Shown piece by piece: positions 53,275-64,000 of a DNA stretch of 64,000 bases. This DNA comes from Wyeomyia smithii (taxonomy: Eukaryota; Arthropoda; Insecta; Diptera; Culicidae): NCBI RefSeq assembly GCF_029784165.1, contig NC_073695.1:102055306-102119305 (forward strand), written 5' to 3'. Numbering within the stretch: the stretch's first letter is position 1; every line of letters begins with the position of its first letter. The translations under genes were made by a program, and so were the position numbers. Under the pieces are notes generated by a model. That model saw nothing but the letters and a program-made list of their open reading frames with translations. It searched no databases and was not told the origin of the DNA.

Positions 53275-54773
53275 TTACTTACTTACTTTACTTTACTTTT
53301 AAGGCGACAGACCGATTATCGATCCAGTGCCGAATCCAGAATACGTCGCCATGTCCCTCGGTCTTGGGCTGCTATCCTCCAATCGCCCCTAACACCTATT
53401 TCGCGTGCATCCTCGTCGACAGCGGGGTCTACCCCGAAGTATCGACCTTAGCTGGTTACGTAGTCCGTAAAAGGCCCTGTTTGCGGCTGCTATCCGCCTC
53501 TTTATCTCACGGCTAACCTCGTTGTCACATGTCACTAATGTTCCCAGGTAAATAAATTCGTCGACTACTTCAAATGTTTCCCCATCTAGCACCACCGCAG
53601 CACCAACCTCCGACGGACTACCACGCACTCTGCCAGCCACCATGTATTTCGTTTTGGCAGAGTTTATGGCAAGCCCTAATCTCGCAGCTTCCCTCTTGAG
53701 AGGTCCGAAGGCCTCTTCCACAGCTCTACGGTTGATACCAATGATGTCGATATCGTCCGCAAAACCGAGAAGCATGTGCGACTCGTAATGATGGTGCCGC
53801 TTCTCTGCACACCAGCCCTCCGTATAGCACCTTCCAATGCGATGTTGAACAATAAGTTCGACAGTCCGTCACCCTGCTTCAAACCATCTAACGTCACGAA
53901 CGAGTCCGATATCTCACCGGCTATCCTGACGCTTGATGTAGAACCTTCAAGAGTGGCACGTATCAGCCTAATCAGCTTTGTTGGGAAGCCATGTTCAACC
54001 ATAATCTGCCATAACTCATTTCTCTTAACTGAATCGTACGCTGCCCTGAAGATGGTGCGTCTGCAAGTTGTATTCTCGAAATTTATCAAGGATTTGTCGC
54101 AAGGTAAACATTTGGTCCGTCGTGGAGCGTCTCCCTCGAAAACCGCATTGGTACTTGCCAACAAAGGTCTCCTGCAACGGCCTCAGTCTGTGGAACAGGA
54201 TGCGGGAGAGAATTTTGTACACGGTATTGAGAAGATTAATTTTTTGTAGATCGGGCATATGAGACCCTCCAACCAGTCCGAGGGCAATTCTTCATCAGAC
54301 CACACTCTCAGCATGATCCGATAGATGGCACGGTGCAGCTGTTCGCTCCCGACTTTGAAGAGTTCGGCGGGAAAGCCGTCCTTCCCGGCTGTCTTGCAGT
54401 TTCTCAGCTCTTTCACTGCTTTCTTCACCTCGTCCATGGATGGTGGATCGACAGCTTGACCATCATTCTCAATAGTCATCCTGCTCCTTTCGACTCCACT
54501 GTTTCCCTCACCGTTCAACAGCACACTGAAGTGTTCTTTCCAACGCCTGGCCACCTCTGTTTTATCGGTTATCAGGCTCCCCTCCCTATCCTTGCACATG
54601 ACAGGGGCTGACACGTTTCTATTCCTGATTCCGTTGACCTTCTTGTAGAAGCTCCTCGAAACGTGCCTGGAGAAGCATCCTTCCGCCTCCACAAGAATAC
54701 GCTCCCAATGCTGTCGTTTCTTCCGGCGATGGAGCCTTGGATTTCAGCACGTTGGACAGCCAGCGCGGATTTT

Positions 54774-54774
<1 letters not shown>
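53275..54774 (-). pseudogene. RTE-clade copy C2, internally deleted
   Basis: The 3' tail ACTTACTTACTTTACTTTAC lies at about 53275-53300. Frame 54692-54183 holds NGIRNRNVSAPVMCKDREGS and ELRNCKTAGKDGFPAELFKV. Frames 54258-54025 and 54164-53676 hold LNTVYKILSRILFHRLRPLQ, AAYDSVKRNELWQIMVEHGF and LDGLKQGDGLSN. Frame 53775-53389 holds GFADDIDIIGINRRAVEEAF and continues to GLRNQLRSI, where a deletion joins it to the RGRPR tail. A second deletion near 54740 joins SNVLKS of the endonuclease end to the basic linker. The 5' end abuts a CT microsatellite. Confidence 0.88.
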
Positions 54775-54775
<1 letters not shown>

Positions 54776-54823
<48 letters not shown>

Positions 54824-54828
54824 CTCTC
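54776..54828. repeat. (CT)n microsatellite
   Basis: About 53 bp of CT dinucleotides with one TTTCTG interruption. It marks the 5' edge of RTE copy C2. Confidence 0.95.
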
Positions 54829-54839
54829 ATCTGCATGCG

Positions 54840-56390
54840 AGTATTTTGCTTTGTTTGTGCATGCACAGTTCTGTTCAAAATGGCGAAAATCTACCGGTTT
54901 CTACTGTGTATGAATTCCTGCAAACCTCAACAATTATATACCAGGAAGATAGGGCAAGACCGGACAGAGGATTGGACAGAAAGTAGGAGGTTGTATTCAT
55001 TGGCGTTACCAAGAAATAATCCTAGGGGCTAATTTTTTATGTAAAAGTGGTACAGCAAGTTCTTTTACTTTTTGTATTTCTCGTGGGATCCGATTTTGGC
55101 ACTGCAGCAGTAGCTGGAGAAAGTCGACACAAAAATTACCGAATATCTGCTCTACTGTTCTTATTATTTTTCATTCCTGGGAAATGCTTGATTTGTGGTG
55201 TGACGCTCGAGAAAAAAAATGATTACCCCTCTAGTGCCCAATGCCGCCATTTGGCGGGCTTCAGTCAAACCTCTAAAAGCTTTAATAAATACTTAAAAAA
55301 TGTTTTTAATGATTCATAATGATTTTACCGAAGCCCGTCTAAAAATTAACTTGGGCTCTAGAGGGTTAATCTTCAATGCCTTTTTTTGTTGTCTTGAAGA
55401 TTCTGCCATCTGCTGTTCAAAATCGCATGTGCTGATCGCAACTTTTTGCTGCCCCGACAGTGGGGAACTAAAACCACCCTGACAACACACACACTGAATA
55501 GAACCGTGCTGCTGCTGAGACATGTGATCAGCCAGGCAAATGATTTGTTTAAGTCGAAAGCAAATTCGGAAAGCCAGCTGATACCGGCATAAAAAAATTC
55601 CCGATACTTCATGGCGCCGATTGGACGAAGGATTACGAAAAATGGTTATTCGCAACCAGAGACTGAATATGGAACAGCGTAATTTAATCGTATCATATAC
55701 GGAATAGAGATTGATTACGCCACGTAACGACACCAAGAGAAGGATTTATCAAATCAAAACTGTAATCATATTCCGCAATAGTAATGTCAATCGCATCTCG
55801 ATTATACTGTGCATAATACTGCGAAAAATTGGCGTTCGAAAACCATCCAGCAGCAATAACAATATAAGCATTTTAAAATGATATCATAGCATCTGCTACT
55901 GAGGCAGTATGTTATGCGGTTTAACCAGCCAGAAGCAGGCTACGAAATGGTCACGGTCGAATCACTTTTCACTACGATAATCGTCTCTTCTTCCTCTGAC
56001 GCTACCAAGGCTCGTTGGCTTGATACATTCTTGAGCAAACATTTCAAACGAGTACCGCCACCACGGTATTTTTTTTTTCTCAAACGTATTTTGACATTTT
56101 TTCCACGAATGAAAAAATGGTATCAAAACATCTGCTACTGCTACTATGTGCGACGCGGTTTAACCATCGAGAAGTACACATCACAACGCTTAGTCTGTGC
56201 AGCATGCCGCTGCAAGGAAATGAGTAATTGATTTTTGTACTTCGTCTATTCATATTGAGCTAGTTAGCAGCAGAAAACAAGCGAAGGGCAAGCGTTTTTG
56301 TGATTGGTGAAATCATAATTTTCAATTACACTTTTCAGTAATTTATCATCGCAAAAAATCACAGGAGGGTTGTGTGCAAAGCCACGACCG
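54840..56390. other. 1.5 kb without recognised genes
   Basis: Short frames only. The sequence GTGTGCAAAGCCACGACCGC at 56373-56392 is shared with 11647-11666. Confidence 0.45.
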
Positions 56391-56396
56391 CAAGGT

Positions 56397-57538
56397 TTTT
56401 TTTTTCTTCATCTATAATTTATTTGACACGGCACAAATACAATTCAATGTTTAACAGCGCCAATTATATCTGGTAGCTTACTTTCTAAAGTATCTTAATA
56501 ACTAAAAGCAAATTTTTTATCCTCGCTGCCGACTACGAGCTGAAACTAAATCTAACTTAAAGCTAGAATGTTTTGCATTAAAAGCACTGATTTGTTGTTT
56601 GATGGTTTTCAATCGCCATAGGTAAGTAGCATATTGAATATGTTCCGCTGCTGGGCCAAGATATTAGGGAGTGGCATATTGGGTTGTCTCCCTCGGGGCC
56701 TGAGAGTATCGTGCGGGTCTAGTTGCTGTTTCCGGATCCGGGGTGTTAACGTGTTCTTGTCGTTTGGTTGGATGTAGGCGGAAGGGAATAGGATTAAACT
56801 GGGGCGTGGATGGATTTCAGGAAAACGTATATAAGGGACATGTAGGATAGGTCACGGCTCGCCAAGACATCACGAACAGGAACAGCCGGCTGCCTACTTT
56901 CGGCCTGCAGGGAAGCTATTAATTTAGACCTGGCGTCACGGTGTACAGGGCATGACCAAACCACATGCTCTATGTCGTGATAACCTTCACCACAGGCACA
57001 TATATCACTTTCCCCGAGCCCAACACGACGGAGATGCGCGTCAAATCTATAGTGATTGGACAAAAGCCGGGACATCACGCAAATGAAATCCCGACCTACA
57101 TCCAACCCCTTGAACCACGGGTTCGTCGACACCTTGGGGATTATGGAATGTAACCACCTTGCCAGTTCCCCTCTGGTCCAAGCATTTTGCCAACTGATGA
57201 TCGTATTCTGACGTACAACTGAGAAAAATTTATTAAAGGCAATTGGTCTTTCATAAATTCCACCGTTTGTTGCGCCCACCTTAGCCAAAGAGTCCGCTTT
57301 CTCATTACCCGGTATCGAGCAGTGAGAAGGGACCCACGCTATGGTAATCTGATACGATTTTTCGGATAAAGCACTCAGATGTTCCCGTATTTTCCCCAGG
57401 AAATACGGAGAGTGCTTAACATCTTTCATCGATCGGAGAGCCTCAATGGAACTGAGACTGTCCGTAAAGATGAAATAATGGTCCGTGGGCATTTTTTCGA
57501 TAATCCCTAGGGTGTACTGAATTGCAGCTAATTCTGCA
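56397..57538 (-). mobile_element. I-clade retrotransposon, 5'-truncated copy 3
   Basis: The poly-T at about 56397-56406 is the 3' tail. The following 3' UTR (CTTCATCTATAATTTATTTG, GGATAAAAAATTTGC complement) matches copy 1 closely, and the sequence ends at about 57538 inside the RNase H region (complement of GCAGAATTAGCTGC). I found no matching duplication at the two edges, so the locus may have been rearranged after insertion. Confidence 0.88.
56794..57492 (-). pseudogene. I-clade RNase H and C-terminal fragment
   Basis: A single open frame of 232 residues starting MPTDHYFIFTDSLSSIEALR, with the third RNase H Asp, HCSIPGNEKADSLAK (His and final Asp) and the CACGEGYHDIEHVVWSC zinc motif, ending with SIHAPV and the family's stop. 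The first two catalytic residues (TDGS and AELA) lie upstream of the truncation or at its edge. It is nearly identical to copy 1 over this stretch and lacks frameshifts, so it is probably a relatively recent insertion. Confidence 0.9.
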
Positions 57539-57544
57539 GTCTTG

Positions 57545-59770
57545 CTGACACTTTTTTACTAATTTACATTCGATAAAAGCTGTGGGGAAAAATAAAAGTA
57601 GTTCACACCTAACATAAAAATGTAGTTTCGTTGGTATTCCGGTTGTTTATGATAAACGATTTTGCATGAGTTTGATGTGTCGACTGTCCCGTTACCTTTT
57701 GTAAATGCTATCGATCGATTCCAAAACACTCGACATACTATAAAGTTTAGTCCATCACTTCAGCATCTTTATAAGTTCAAATTGCAACCTTCATAAAGCT
57801 TCTGGCAAATCCCCAACCGCAATTTGTCACTTTCGCTGCTCATATCTAGTTTCCAGCTGCTGCCAAAAAATAATCTCCTCCAAAAAGAAACCTAGCGCCC
57901 AGAAATACGATTCGCATAACGGGTGGAAACAGCAATTCAGCCTCAAGCTCGGCTTACCGTGAAAGTGGAATGACAAAGTGATCCGGTGAAACGCAGAAAA
58001 ACTCCCAAAGCTTCAAAGCTAGTAAAAAAAGAACAGGAATTGCTCCTTTACGGATGCACAATTCATTTTCATAAATTTTTCTCTGACTTACTGTAACCCC
58101 GCATCACCATTAGTCGTTGTTTTACAAAAGTACATTGACACGAACAAAAACATAAAATATCTTGAGAATGTGAGAAAATGTTAAAATACAAGTTCGTCTA
58201 TTATTCTCAACATTCCCATCTTGTTTAATAAGTCAAATAGATTTCTCTGCGTGTAAAACAATGTAAAATGCATTCCCCCCAAAGCTCTAGTAGTTGTTCA
58301 ACCACAATTTATCTCTTCTCCTGCTAACTGATGATGGCAAAAACCTTGCCGAATTCTGCTTTGTGCGGGAAATAGCGGCGTCTACAGCGACTAACGCTCG
58401 GGGTGAATGATAAATTACATTAAAAGCTTACGAAAGGAGAGAAGACTCAGCTTGGCTCCGGCTGCAGCACACCGTTTCTGACGGGTGACAGAATGCAAGC
58501 AAAATGGGGATTGAGAAAAGCAGCGGGCAAATTCGACTGGGCTCCAGGCTCTGTGCGACTGCAATCAAGTATTACGTTGCACCTTGGTCTGGATCATCAG
58601 TTCAGCATCAGGACATGTCATGCACCTCTAGCCGGGTTCTTGATAAGCTTTTGCTGAAGGTTAGCGCATCGAGTATGAATCTATTTTTTACGGTTTCAGG
58701 TCCCCGAAACATGATAACGTTTATTTCAATTTATTATGGACATGCGGAACGGAAACAAACATTTGTGCGAGTACTCAACCGTTAAAACATATAACCAACG
58801 TTTAACAACCCGACAAAACTGTTTTTCCCGTTGTGGCACGACATGCAAATTCAGAAGAAACCATGCTTTGTAGAAAAAAAAAACTTCTCCAACAGCGTAA
58901 AGTCTAGCAAAACGTTTCCCACAGCTTCGTTATATCCGCAGTCACGGAAAGACAAAACATCTCGTTCTTTTCAGTTAAAATTTGATACTCGGAAAACGCT
59001 CAGTTAAGTAATCCCGGCGGGCATTTCCCAGCTACAAGCTTACTTCATTTTCATTACATTCTGCGCTTTATTATATAGGTGCTCCGTGTCACAGCAAAAA
59101 TCTTTACGACGCTGGGGAAGACGGGTCCGGGGTGACTGTCGCACAATTTCTTTACTTGAAAAATTTCACACCTTCAATATGTCTACCGACACATTAATGT
59201 TTATGCTGATTGTTATTGTTACTGATTGCTGGTTGTTGCCGTTTTGCTTTGGTTTTGGTTTGTAACAGTAGAACAAATATTGAGAATAGGCAGGGTTTCT
59301 ATTTTGTTTTTCTACAAAAAATCGAATACAGCTTTAAATCGTTCGCAGGTATGCAGGCAGTCCGAAAATGTAGGTACCATGATTGAACAAATTTTTCATA
59401 TGCGAGATTGTTCCACTATTAAACGAAAAGTTTTCTTTAAATATTTACCTGTATCATTGAAGTTTTAAAGGTTATTCTATTAGTGAAAAAGTTTTAAAGT
59501 CGCCTCTGATATATAAATTTCATGTCTGAACACTTGTTATGCGCAATATTCGCTTTTAAGTTGGAATTATTGATTGAGTGCGAATGCCTGTTCCGTATCA
59601 TGGTCGGAGCTTACTTCTGAGACTTCACCGCTTCACTTTTCCTGTGCTTGATATAATAACGAACTTAAAATGAAACTCCGTCAAATTGAAACAATCATTG
59701 ATTTTCTCACTTTTTCCCCTTTTCGAATCATTGGTTCTTTTTTCTTTCCCTCTTTTCTAATTGTTGAATT
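57545..59770. other. 2.2 kb without recognised genes
   Basis: Short frames only; no terminal repeats seen. Could be host intergenic or intronic DNA. Confidence 0.5.
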
Positions 59771-59774
59771 TATA

Positions 59775-60064
59775 TAGACTATCGCACGGTGACGTCACGC
59801 ATTCGATTTTGACAGATACGGGTAACTTTGTTTACCTTCGGGCGATGCAGTTTTGTTTTCGATTTAAGCAGATCATTTTAATTGTGACTAAAATGGCCTT
59901 TGAATGTTGTGTTTGTCGTACTAGTTACTAAAAACAATTGTAAATTGAGCTGCATTTCCACTATGCACACGATTGCTCCATCAGAAAAAAGCACAAACTC
60001 CAAGATGCAAACAAAGTTACCACTATCTGTCACAAAAGTGACAGAGATTTCGTGCGATGGTCTA
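59775..60064. mobile_element. 290-bp TA-flanked MITE
   Basis: The left end TAGACTATCGCACG and right end CGTGCGATGGTCTA are inverted. Inverted similarity continues further inside (left GACAGATACGGGTAACTTTG, complement of right GACAGATAGTGGTAACTTTG). TA flanks it at 59773-59774 and 60065-60066. No transposase; a Tc1/mariner-type MITE is the likeliest class. Confidence 0.85.
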
Positions 60065-60066
60065 TA

Positions 60067-60439
60067 ACGCAGCAAAATTAGAGACTGTAGTAAAGAGAGC
60101 CAAGACAGTGCAATGCTACGGTGAATGTCGAATCAAAACGGAAAACACCCACGCAAAATCATGCATCGCTTTGATGTGACACGCGCCACAACAGTAAGCA
60201 TCCCGTCGTTTCTTTATACTACAGTCTATAATTTTGTTGCGTCTTTCTAAGTGAAATGTTTCGATACTGTGCCTGCGAGTAACTCCGCGCAGCACATTTT
60301 TCCGCACACTCGTGTTGAAAACCCATTTTTCAACAATAAACGTCACCAAAGCATAGTTTTTGTGCTTTAGCTTTTGTATACAATGGTTTACTATGATTGG
60401 GTTGGCAAATGGCTGGACACGTGTAACTTGAGACCCTAA
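60067..60439. other. no recognised feature
   Basis: Short frames only. Confidence 0.4.
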
Positions 60440-63400
60440 TGTGGCCATTCACCTCTGTCCAGCAACTCGTATCCCAACCTCCACGTGGTGCCGACCGGAA
60501 TACGAGTAACCTTAGCGGAGATCGGGTAACCAACCCCGGTGGAAACTATGGTCGTATGCTGACTGGGAAGGGGGTCGTACGCGGCTGTACCCCATAGGGG
60601 CGGCGTACAACAGCGTCTGACCCGGAGCGGGCGGCTGAATTATGGAATGCTGTATCCCGCCAGCTACATCTAAGATAGCAGCCCCATCAGCAGGACGTAG
60701 GTATCGCGACCCTGGTAAGGTAGCATACCGAAACCTTTCATTAACCACGAACAACGAAATTAGAAATACGGAACGGATCATCGGCAAAGACCTAGGCTAC
60801 GAACACGGAAAAAGATTAAGGTAAACGATTGGAAATTGGGTACTTGGAACGTCCGATCTCTCAATGAACCGGCGCGGGCTGGCTTGCTTGCTCGAGAACT
60901 ACAGCGGCAGGGAGTCGAAATCGCAGCGATTCAGGAGGTTCGGTGGCCAAATTCCGGAGAAAGGGAATTCCGTGCAGTAGACCCTATTGCACGCACTTCT
61001 TTCAAGTACCACATCTACTACAGTGGCGGCAAAGCAGCGGAACGGGGCGTCGGTTTCGTAGTGCTGGGAAATCAGAAAACAAGAGTCATCCGGTGGAGGC
61101 CCGTAGATGACCGTATATGCGTGTTGAGGATTAAGGGGAAATTCTTCAACTACAGTTTAATCAACACCTACGCACCGACAAACGACAAATCCGATGAAGT
61201 CAAAGATGAGTTCTATGACAAGCTTGAGCGAATCTATGACGAGTGCCCAAAACACGACGTAAAAGTCGTCATCGGAGACGCAAACGCACAGGTTGGGAGG
61301 GAGGAATTCTTCCGTCCGGTCATTGGAAGGCATAGCCTCCACTCGTCAACCAATGAAAACGGCCTGAGGCTGATAAACTTTGCCGCGACCAGAGGAATGG
61401 CCATATGTAGCTCCTATTTTCCACGTTTGAATATCCGGAAACAAGCCTGGAGGCATCCAAATGGAAAGCCTGCTCCCAGATCGATCACGTACTGATTGAC
61501 GGTCGGCACTTTTCGGATGTTACTGATGTTAGGTCTTTTCGGGGACCAAACATTGACTCTGACCACTATCTCGTCGTTTGTAAGATCCGCGCACGGTTGT
61601 CGAACGTGCTGAAATCTCGCACAGAGAGGACGACGCGTTTCAACATTCAGCGGTTGAAAGCTGATGGCGTGGCAGCAAAATACGACAGAGAGCTGGACCA
61701 ACGGAACAGCAGGAGGAAGGAGTGGAAGACATGTGAATACTGTGGAGCAGTATTCACGGCGCCATCGACTGCGAGAGAGGTGGTAGGTACGACGCGTGGA
61801 AGACAGCCTAATGGCTGGTTCGATGCCATGTGCCAGAGAGCGACAGATGAGAAGAACCGTGCCAGGAGCCGCATGCTTACTGCGGCTACGCGTCAGAACA
61901 GAGAGAGATACAGGGTGGCAAGAGCTGCCGAAAATAGAACCCACCGTCGGAAAAAGCGAGAGTACGAGGAGCAGGTGCTCGCCAGCGCAGAGGACAGCTA
62001 TGCTCAAAACGACGTGCGGAGATTCTATAGAACTGTCAACAGAGTCAGAAGCAGGAATTTCCCTGTGCCGGTCATGTGTAATGACAAGGACGGCAACCTG
62101 CTTACTGATAAACCGACGGTTGCAGTCAGGTGGAAGGAGCATTTTCAGGCGCTATTGAACGGTGAAGAGCCGGATGAGCAGAGCAGGGACAGGATGACGA
62201 TCATGAGTGAAGAACAAGCTGTGGAGCCACCAACACAGGAGGAGGTGAAAAGGCGATTAGTGAGCTGAAAAACGGCAAGGCCGCTGGGAAGGACGGTATT
62301 CCGGCCGAACTTCTAAAAGCGGGAAGCGTGCGGCTGTACTATGCGATCCACCAGATAGTACTAAGGATCTGGGTGGATGAACAAATGCCGAACGACTGGT
62401 TGGAAGGCCTCATATGCCCTATCTGTAAGAAGGGTCATCGATTGGATTGTGGCAATTATCGAGGCATAACGTTGCTCAACTCCGCATATAAAGTGCTCTC
62501 CCGTATCCTGTTCTTCAGGTTGAGACCGTTAACGGAATCCTTTGTTGGCGAATACCAGGTTGGTTATAGACAGGGGCGTTCCACGACGGATCAAATCTCC
62601 ACCCTGCGACAGATCCTCGATAAGTTCCGGGAGTACAACATATCGACTCACCGTCTGTTTGTGGACTTCAGGGCGGCATACGACTCAGTGAAAAGAAACG
62701 AGCTGTGGCAGATCTTGCTGGAACACGGTTTCCCTACGAAACTAATAAAGCTGAGACGTATGACGCTGAAGGGATCAAAATCGTGCGTGCGGATAGCTGG
62801 CGAGACATCAGCCGCGTTCGTAACGTTGGATGGACTGAAGCAGGGGGATGCGCTCTCCAACTTACCGTTCAACATCGCTCTTGAGGGTGCAGTACGAAGA
62901 GCAAACGTCGAAAGAAACGGTACGATCATCACGAAATCTCACATGCTTCGTGGTTTTGCGGACGACATCGATATCATCGGTATCAACCGTAAGGCCGTGG
63001 AGGAGGCCTTCGTACTTTTTAAGCGAGAAGCAGCGAGATTGGGACTTGTCATTAACTCTGCCAAAACGAAGTACATGGTAGCTGGCAGAGAGCGTGGTAG
63101 TCCCCGTGGTGTTGGTACTGAGATGGAGATAGATGGGGAACGATTTGAGGTGGTTGACGAATTCGTTTATTTTGGTACGCTTGTGACATGTGACAACGAT
63201 ATGAGCCGTGAAGTGAAACGACGAGTTGCAGCTGCGAACAGGGCTTTCTACGGACTGCGTAACCAGCTAAGGTCCCGTAGTTTGCAAACTCGCGCTGTAT
63301 AGGACGCTGATACTCCTGGTGGCCCTTTACGGACATTAAGCATGGACGCTGAAGGAAACTGATCGACGAGTGCTCGGAGTTTTTGAGCGTAAAGTTCTGC

Positions 63401-63584
63401 GATCGATACTTGGCGGAAAACTGGAAGATGGAGTGTGGCGCAGACGCATGAATCACGAGTTGTACCAGGTATACAAACATGCTGATACAGTGAAGGTAAT
63501 ACAGCGGGGCAGGCTTCAGTGGGCTGGACATGTAACCAGGATGCCTGACGAGAGAGCCGCCAAAACTATCTTCAGTAGAGAACC
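60440..63584 (+). mobile_element. RTE-clade (JAM1-like) retrotransposon, copy D, 3'-truncated
   Basis: The 5' UTR (60440-60640, with GACCGGAATACGAGTAACCT and GGCGGCGTACAACAGCGTCT) is longer than in copy A. It carries endonuclease and reverse transcriptase with all catalytic motifs. It matches copy A up to 63584 (TTCAGTAGAGAACC) and then changes to unrelated sequence, so the last part of the C-terminus, the 3' UTR and the AAGT tail are absent. The 5' edge is approximate. Confidence 0.85.
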
Positions 63585-63600
63585 TGTCCAAATGTTCAAA
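60642..63600 (+). pseudogene. RTE ORF, copy D, frameshifted
   Basis: Frame 60836-61495 holds the endonuclease start (GTWNVRSLNEPARAGLLA, AAIQEVRW, VVIGDANAQVG). A frameshift near 61475 moves SQIDHVLIDGRHFSDV to another frame. Frame 61597-62268 gives the basic linker up to EEVKR; loss of one A near 62250 shifts the rest. Frame 62328-63302 carries the reverse transcriptase: NYRGITLLNSAYKVLSRILF, FVDFRAAYDSVKRNELW (motif A), LDGLKQGDALSN (B) and GFADDIDIIGI (C). A last frame, 63370-63603, has GRLQWAGHVTRMPDERAAKT and ends artificially at the truncation. It is the best-preserved reverse transcriptase core among the five RTE copies. Confidence 0.9.
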
Positions 63601-63789
63601 TGAAACCCACTTTTAAAAATCTGATTTTCAAGATGAGTGCGCGAAATTACCTGCAGGCACGGTAGTAGCGTACTCTCTGAGAGAAACAGGATTGCAATGT
63701 TCTTTCCTCCGCAAACAACCAATCCACATACAAGCATAAAAGTGACTTTATATTAAGTGTTTTCGTACAAAGAATGATTACGGAGAATG
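63585..63789. other. unrecognised sequence at the RTE truncation
   Basis: Replaces the missing RTE 3' end. No repeats or coding signal recognised. Confidence 0.4.
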
Positions 63790-64000
63790 ATTTCTATCTT
63801 TTTGCCTTTCTCCTAGAAAGGTATAGCAATCACTGGAAAAACCAAAGGTATAAAAGTGGTCCCAATGGCCGAATGTCATATACCACTCGACTTCTTTCGA
63901 CGAACTGAGCATTTTTTGTATGTATGTATGTATGTGTGTATGTGTGTGTGTGTATGTATGTGCAACTTTTTTTTCTCACTCACTTTTCTCAGAGATGGCT
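63790..64000. repeat. mosquito-type dispersed repeat with GT/TGTA microsatellite
   Basis: CTTTCTCCTAGAAAGGTATA, then TATACCACTCGACTTCTTTC and GACGAACTGAGCATTTT, lead into a TGTA/GT microsatellite at about 63917-63961 and CACTCACTTTTCTCAGAGAT. This arrangement is one I associate with repeats spread through Aedes genomes (recognition, not a search). It continues past the window end. Confidence 0.65.

Noticed and set aside
54772..55032. A serine/leucine-rich open frame
   Set aside because: It is the translation of the CT microsatellite.
56397..57540. Target-site duplication for I copy 3
   Set aside because: The sequences at the two edges do not match each other, so I report no duplication.
1..64000. 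CRISPR array, rRNA genes or bacterial operons
   Set aside because: No regularly spaced repeats, no rRNA-like sequence and no bacterial gene organisation; all long frames are eukaryotic transposable elements.

Overview
The window is eukaryotic, non-coding and very rich in transposable elements. Base composition, the density of nested non-LTR elements and MITEs, the presence of a DD37E Tc1/mariner element and several familiar repeats point to a culicine mosquito, most likely an Aedes species. This attribution is inference from pattern recognition; no database was searched. I found no host protein-coding gene that I would defend, no functional tRNA or rRNA gene and no CRISPR array. Nearly every long open frame belongs to a decayed transposable element.

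Layout. 0-5 kb: a GCT-rich dispersed repeat carrying a 66-bp foldback insertion, a 127-bp tandem repeat, then a minus-strand non-LTR retrotransposon (ORF1 with zinc knuckles, start of endonuclease) broken by a 768-bp hAT element. 5-7.4 kb: an inverted-repeat (foldback) element with a mariner inserted in one arm, then a second mariner fragment. 7.4-13.1 kb: mostly unrecognised, with a 109-bp palindromic MITE and several short diverged tandem repeats. 13.1-18.1 kb: a nest in which an R1-clade retrotransposon appears to sit inside a GCT-rich repeat and is itself cut by an ITmD37E-type element and by a 491-bp hAT MITE. 18-21.4 kb: nothing recognised. 21.4-26.9 kb: a structurally complete I-clade retrotransposon (ORF1 intact, ORF2 broken) bounded by an 11-bp target-site duplication, with a tRNA-like sequence inside its 5' UTR. 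27-34.6 kb: two tRNA-derived SINE copies, two decayed RTE-clade elements and a fragment of another non-LTR element. 34.7-41.1 kb: a second complete-length I-clade copy on the minus strand, also with a target-site duplication, interrupted by a 657-bp 5'-truncated Jockey-clade insertion with its own 12-bp duplication. 41-50 kb: unclassified repeats, a deleted mariner, a 458-bp MITE and a 601-bp hAT MITE. 50.4-54.8 kb: three truncated RTE copies in a row. 56.4-57.5 kb: a third, 5'-truncated I-clade copy. 59.8-60.1 kb: a TA-flanked MITE. 60.4-63.6 kb: a fifth RTE copy on the plus strand, truncated at its 3' end. The window ends in a repeat with a GT/TGTA microsatellite.

No genes act together here as a pathway. 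What the window records is transposition history: at least seven insertions are dated relative to each other by nesting, and three are confirmed by an uninterrupted paralogue elsewhere in the window or by restoration of a reading frame. The most interesting observation is the I-clade copy at 21413-26907, whose target-site duplication places a tRNA-like cloverleaf with A-box- and B-box-like motifs inside the mobile unit. The other complete-length copy has an unrelated 350-bp leader, so the 5' leader has been exchanged.
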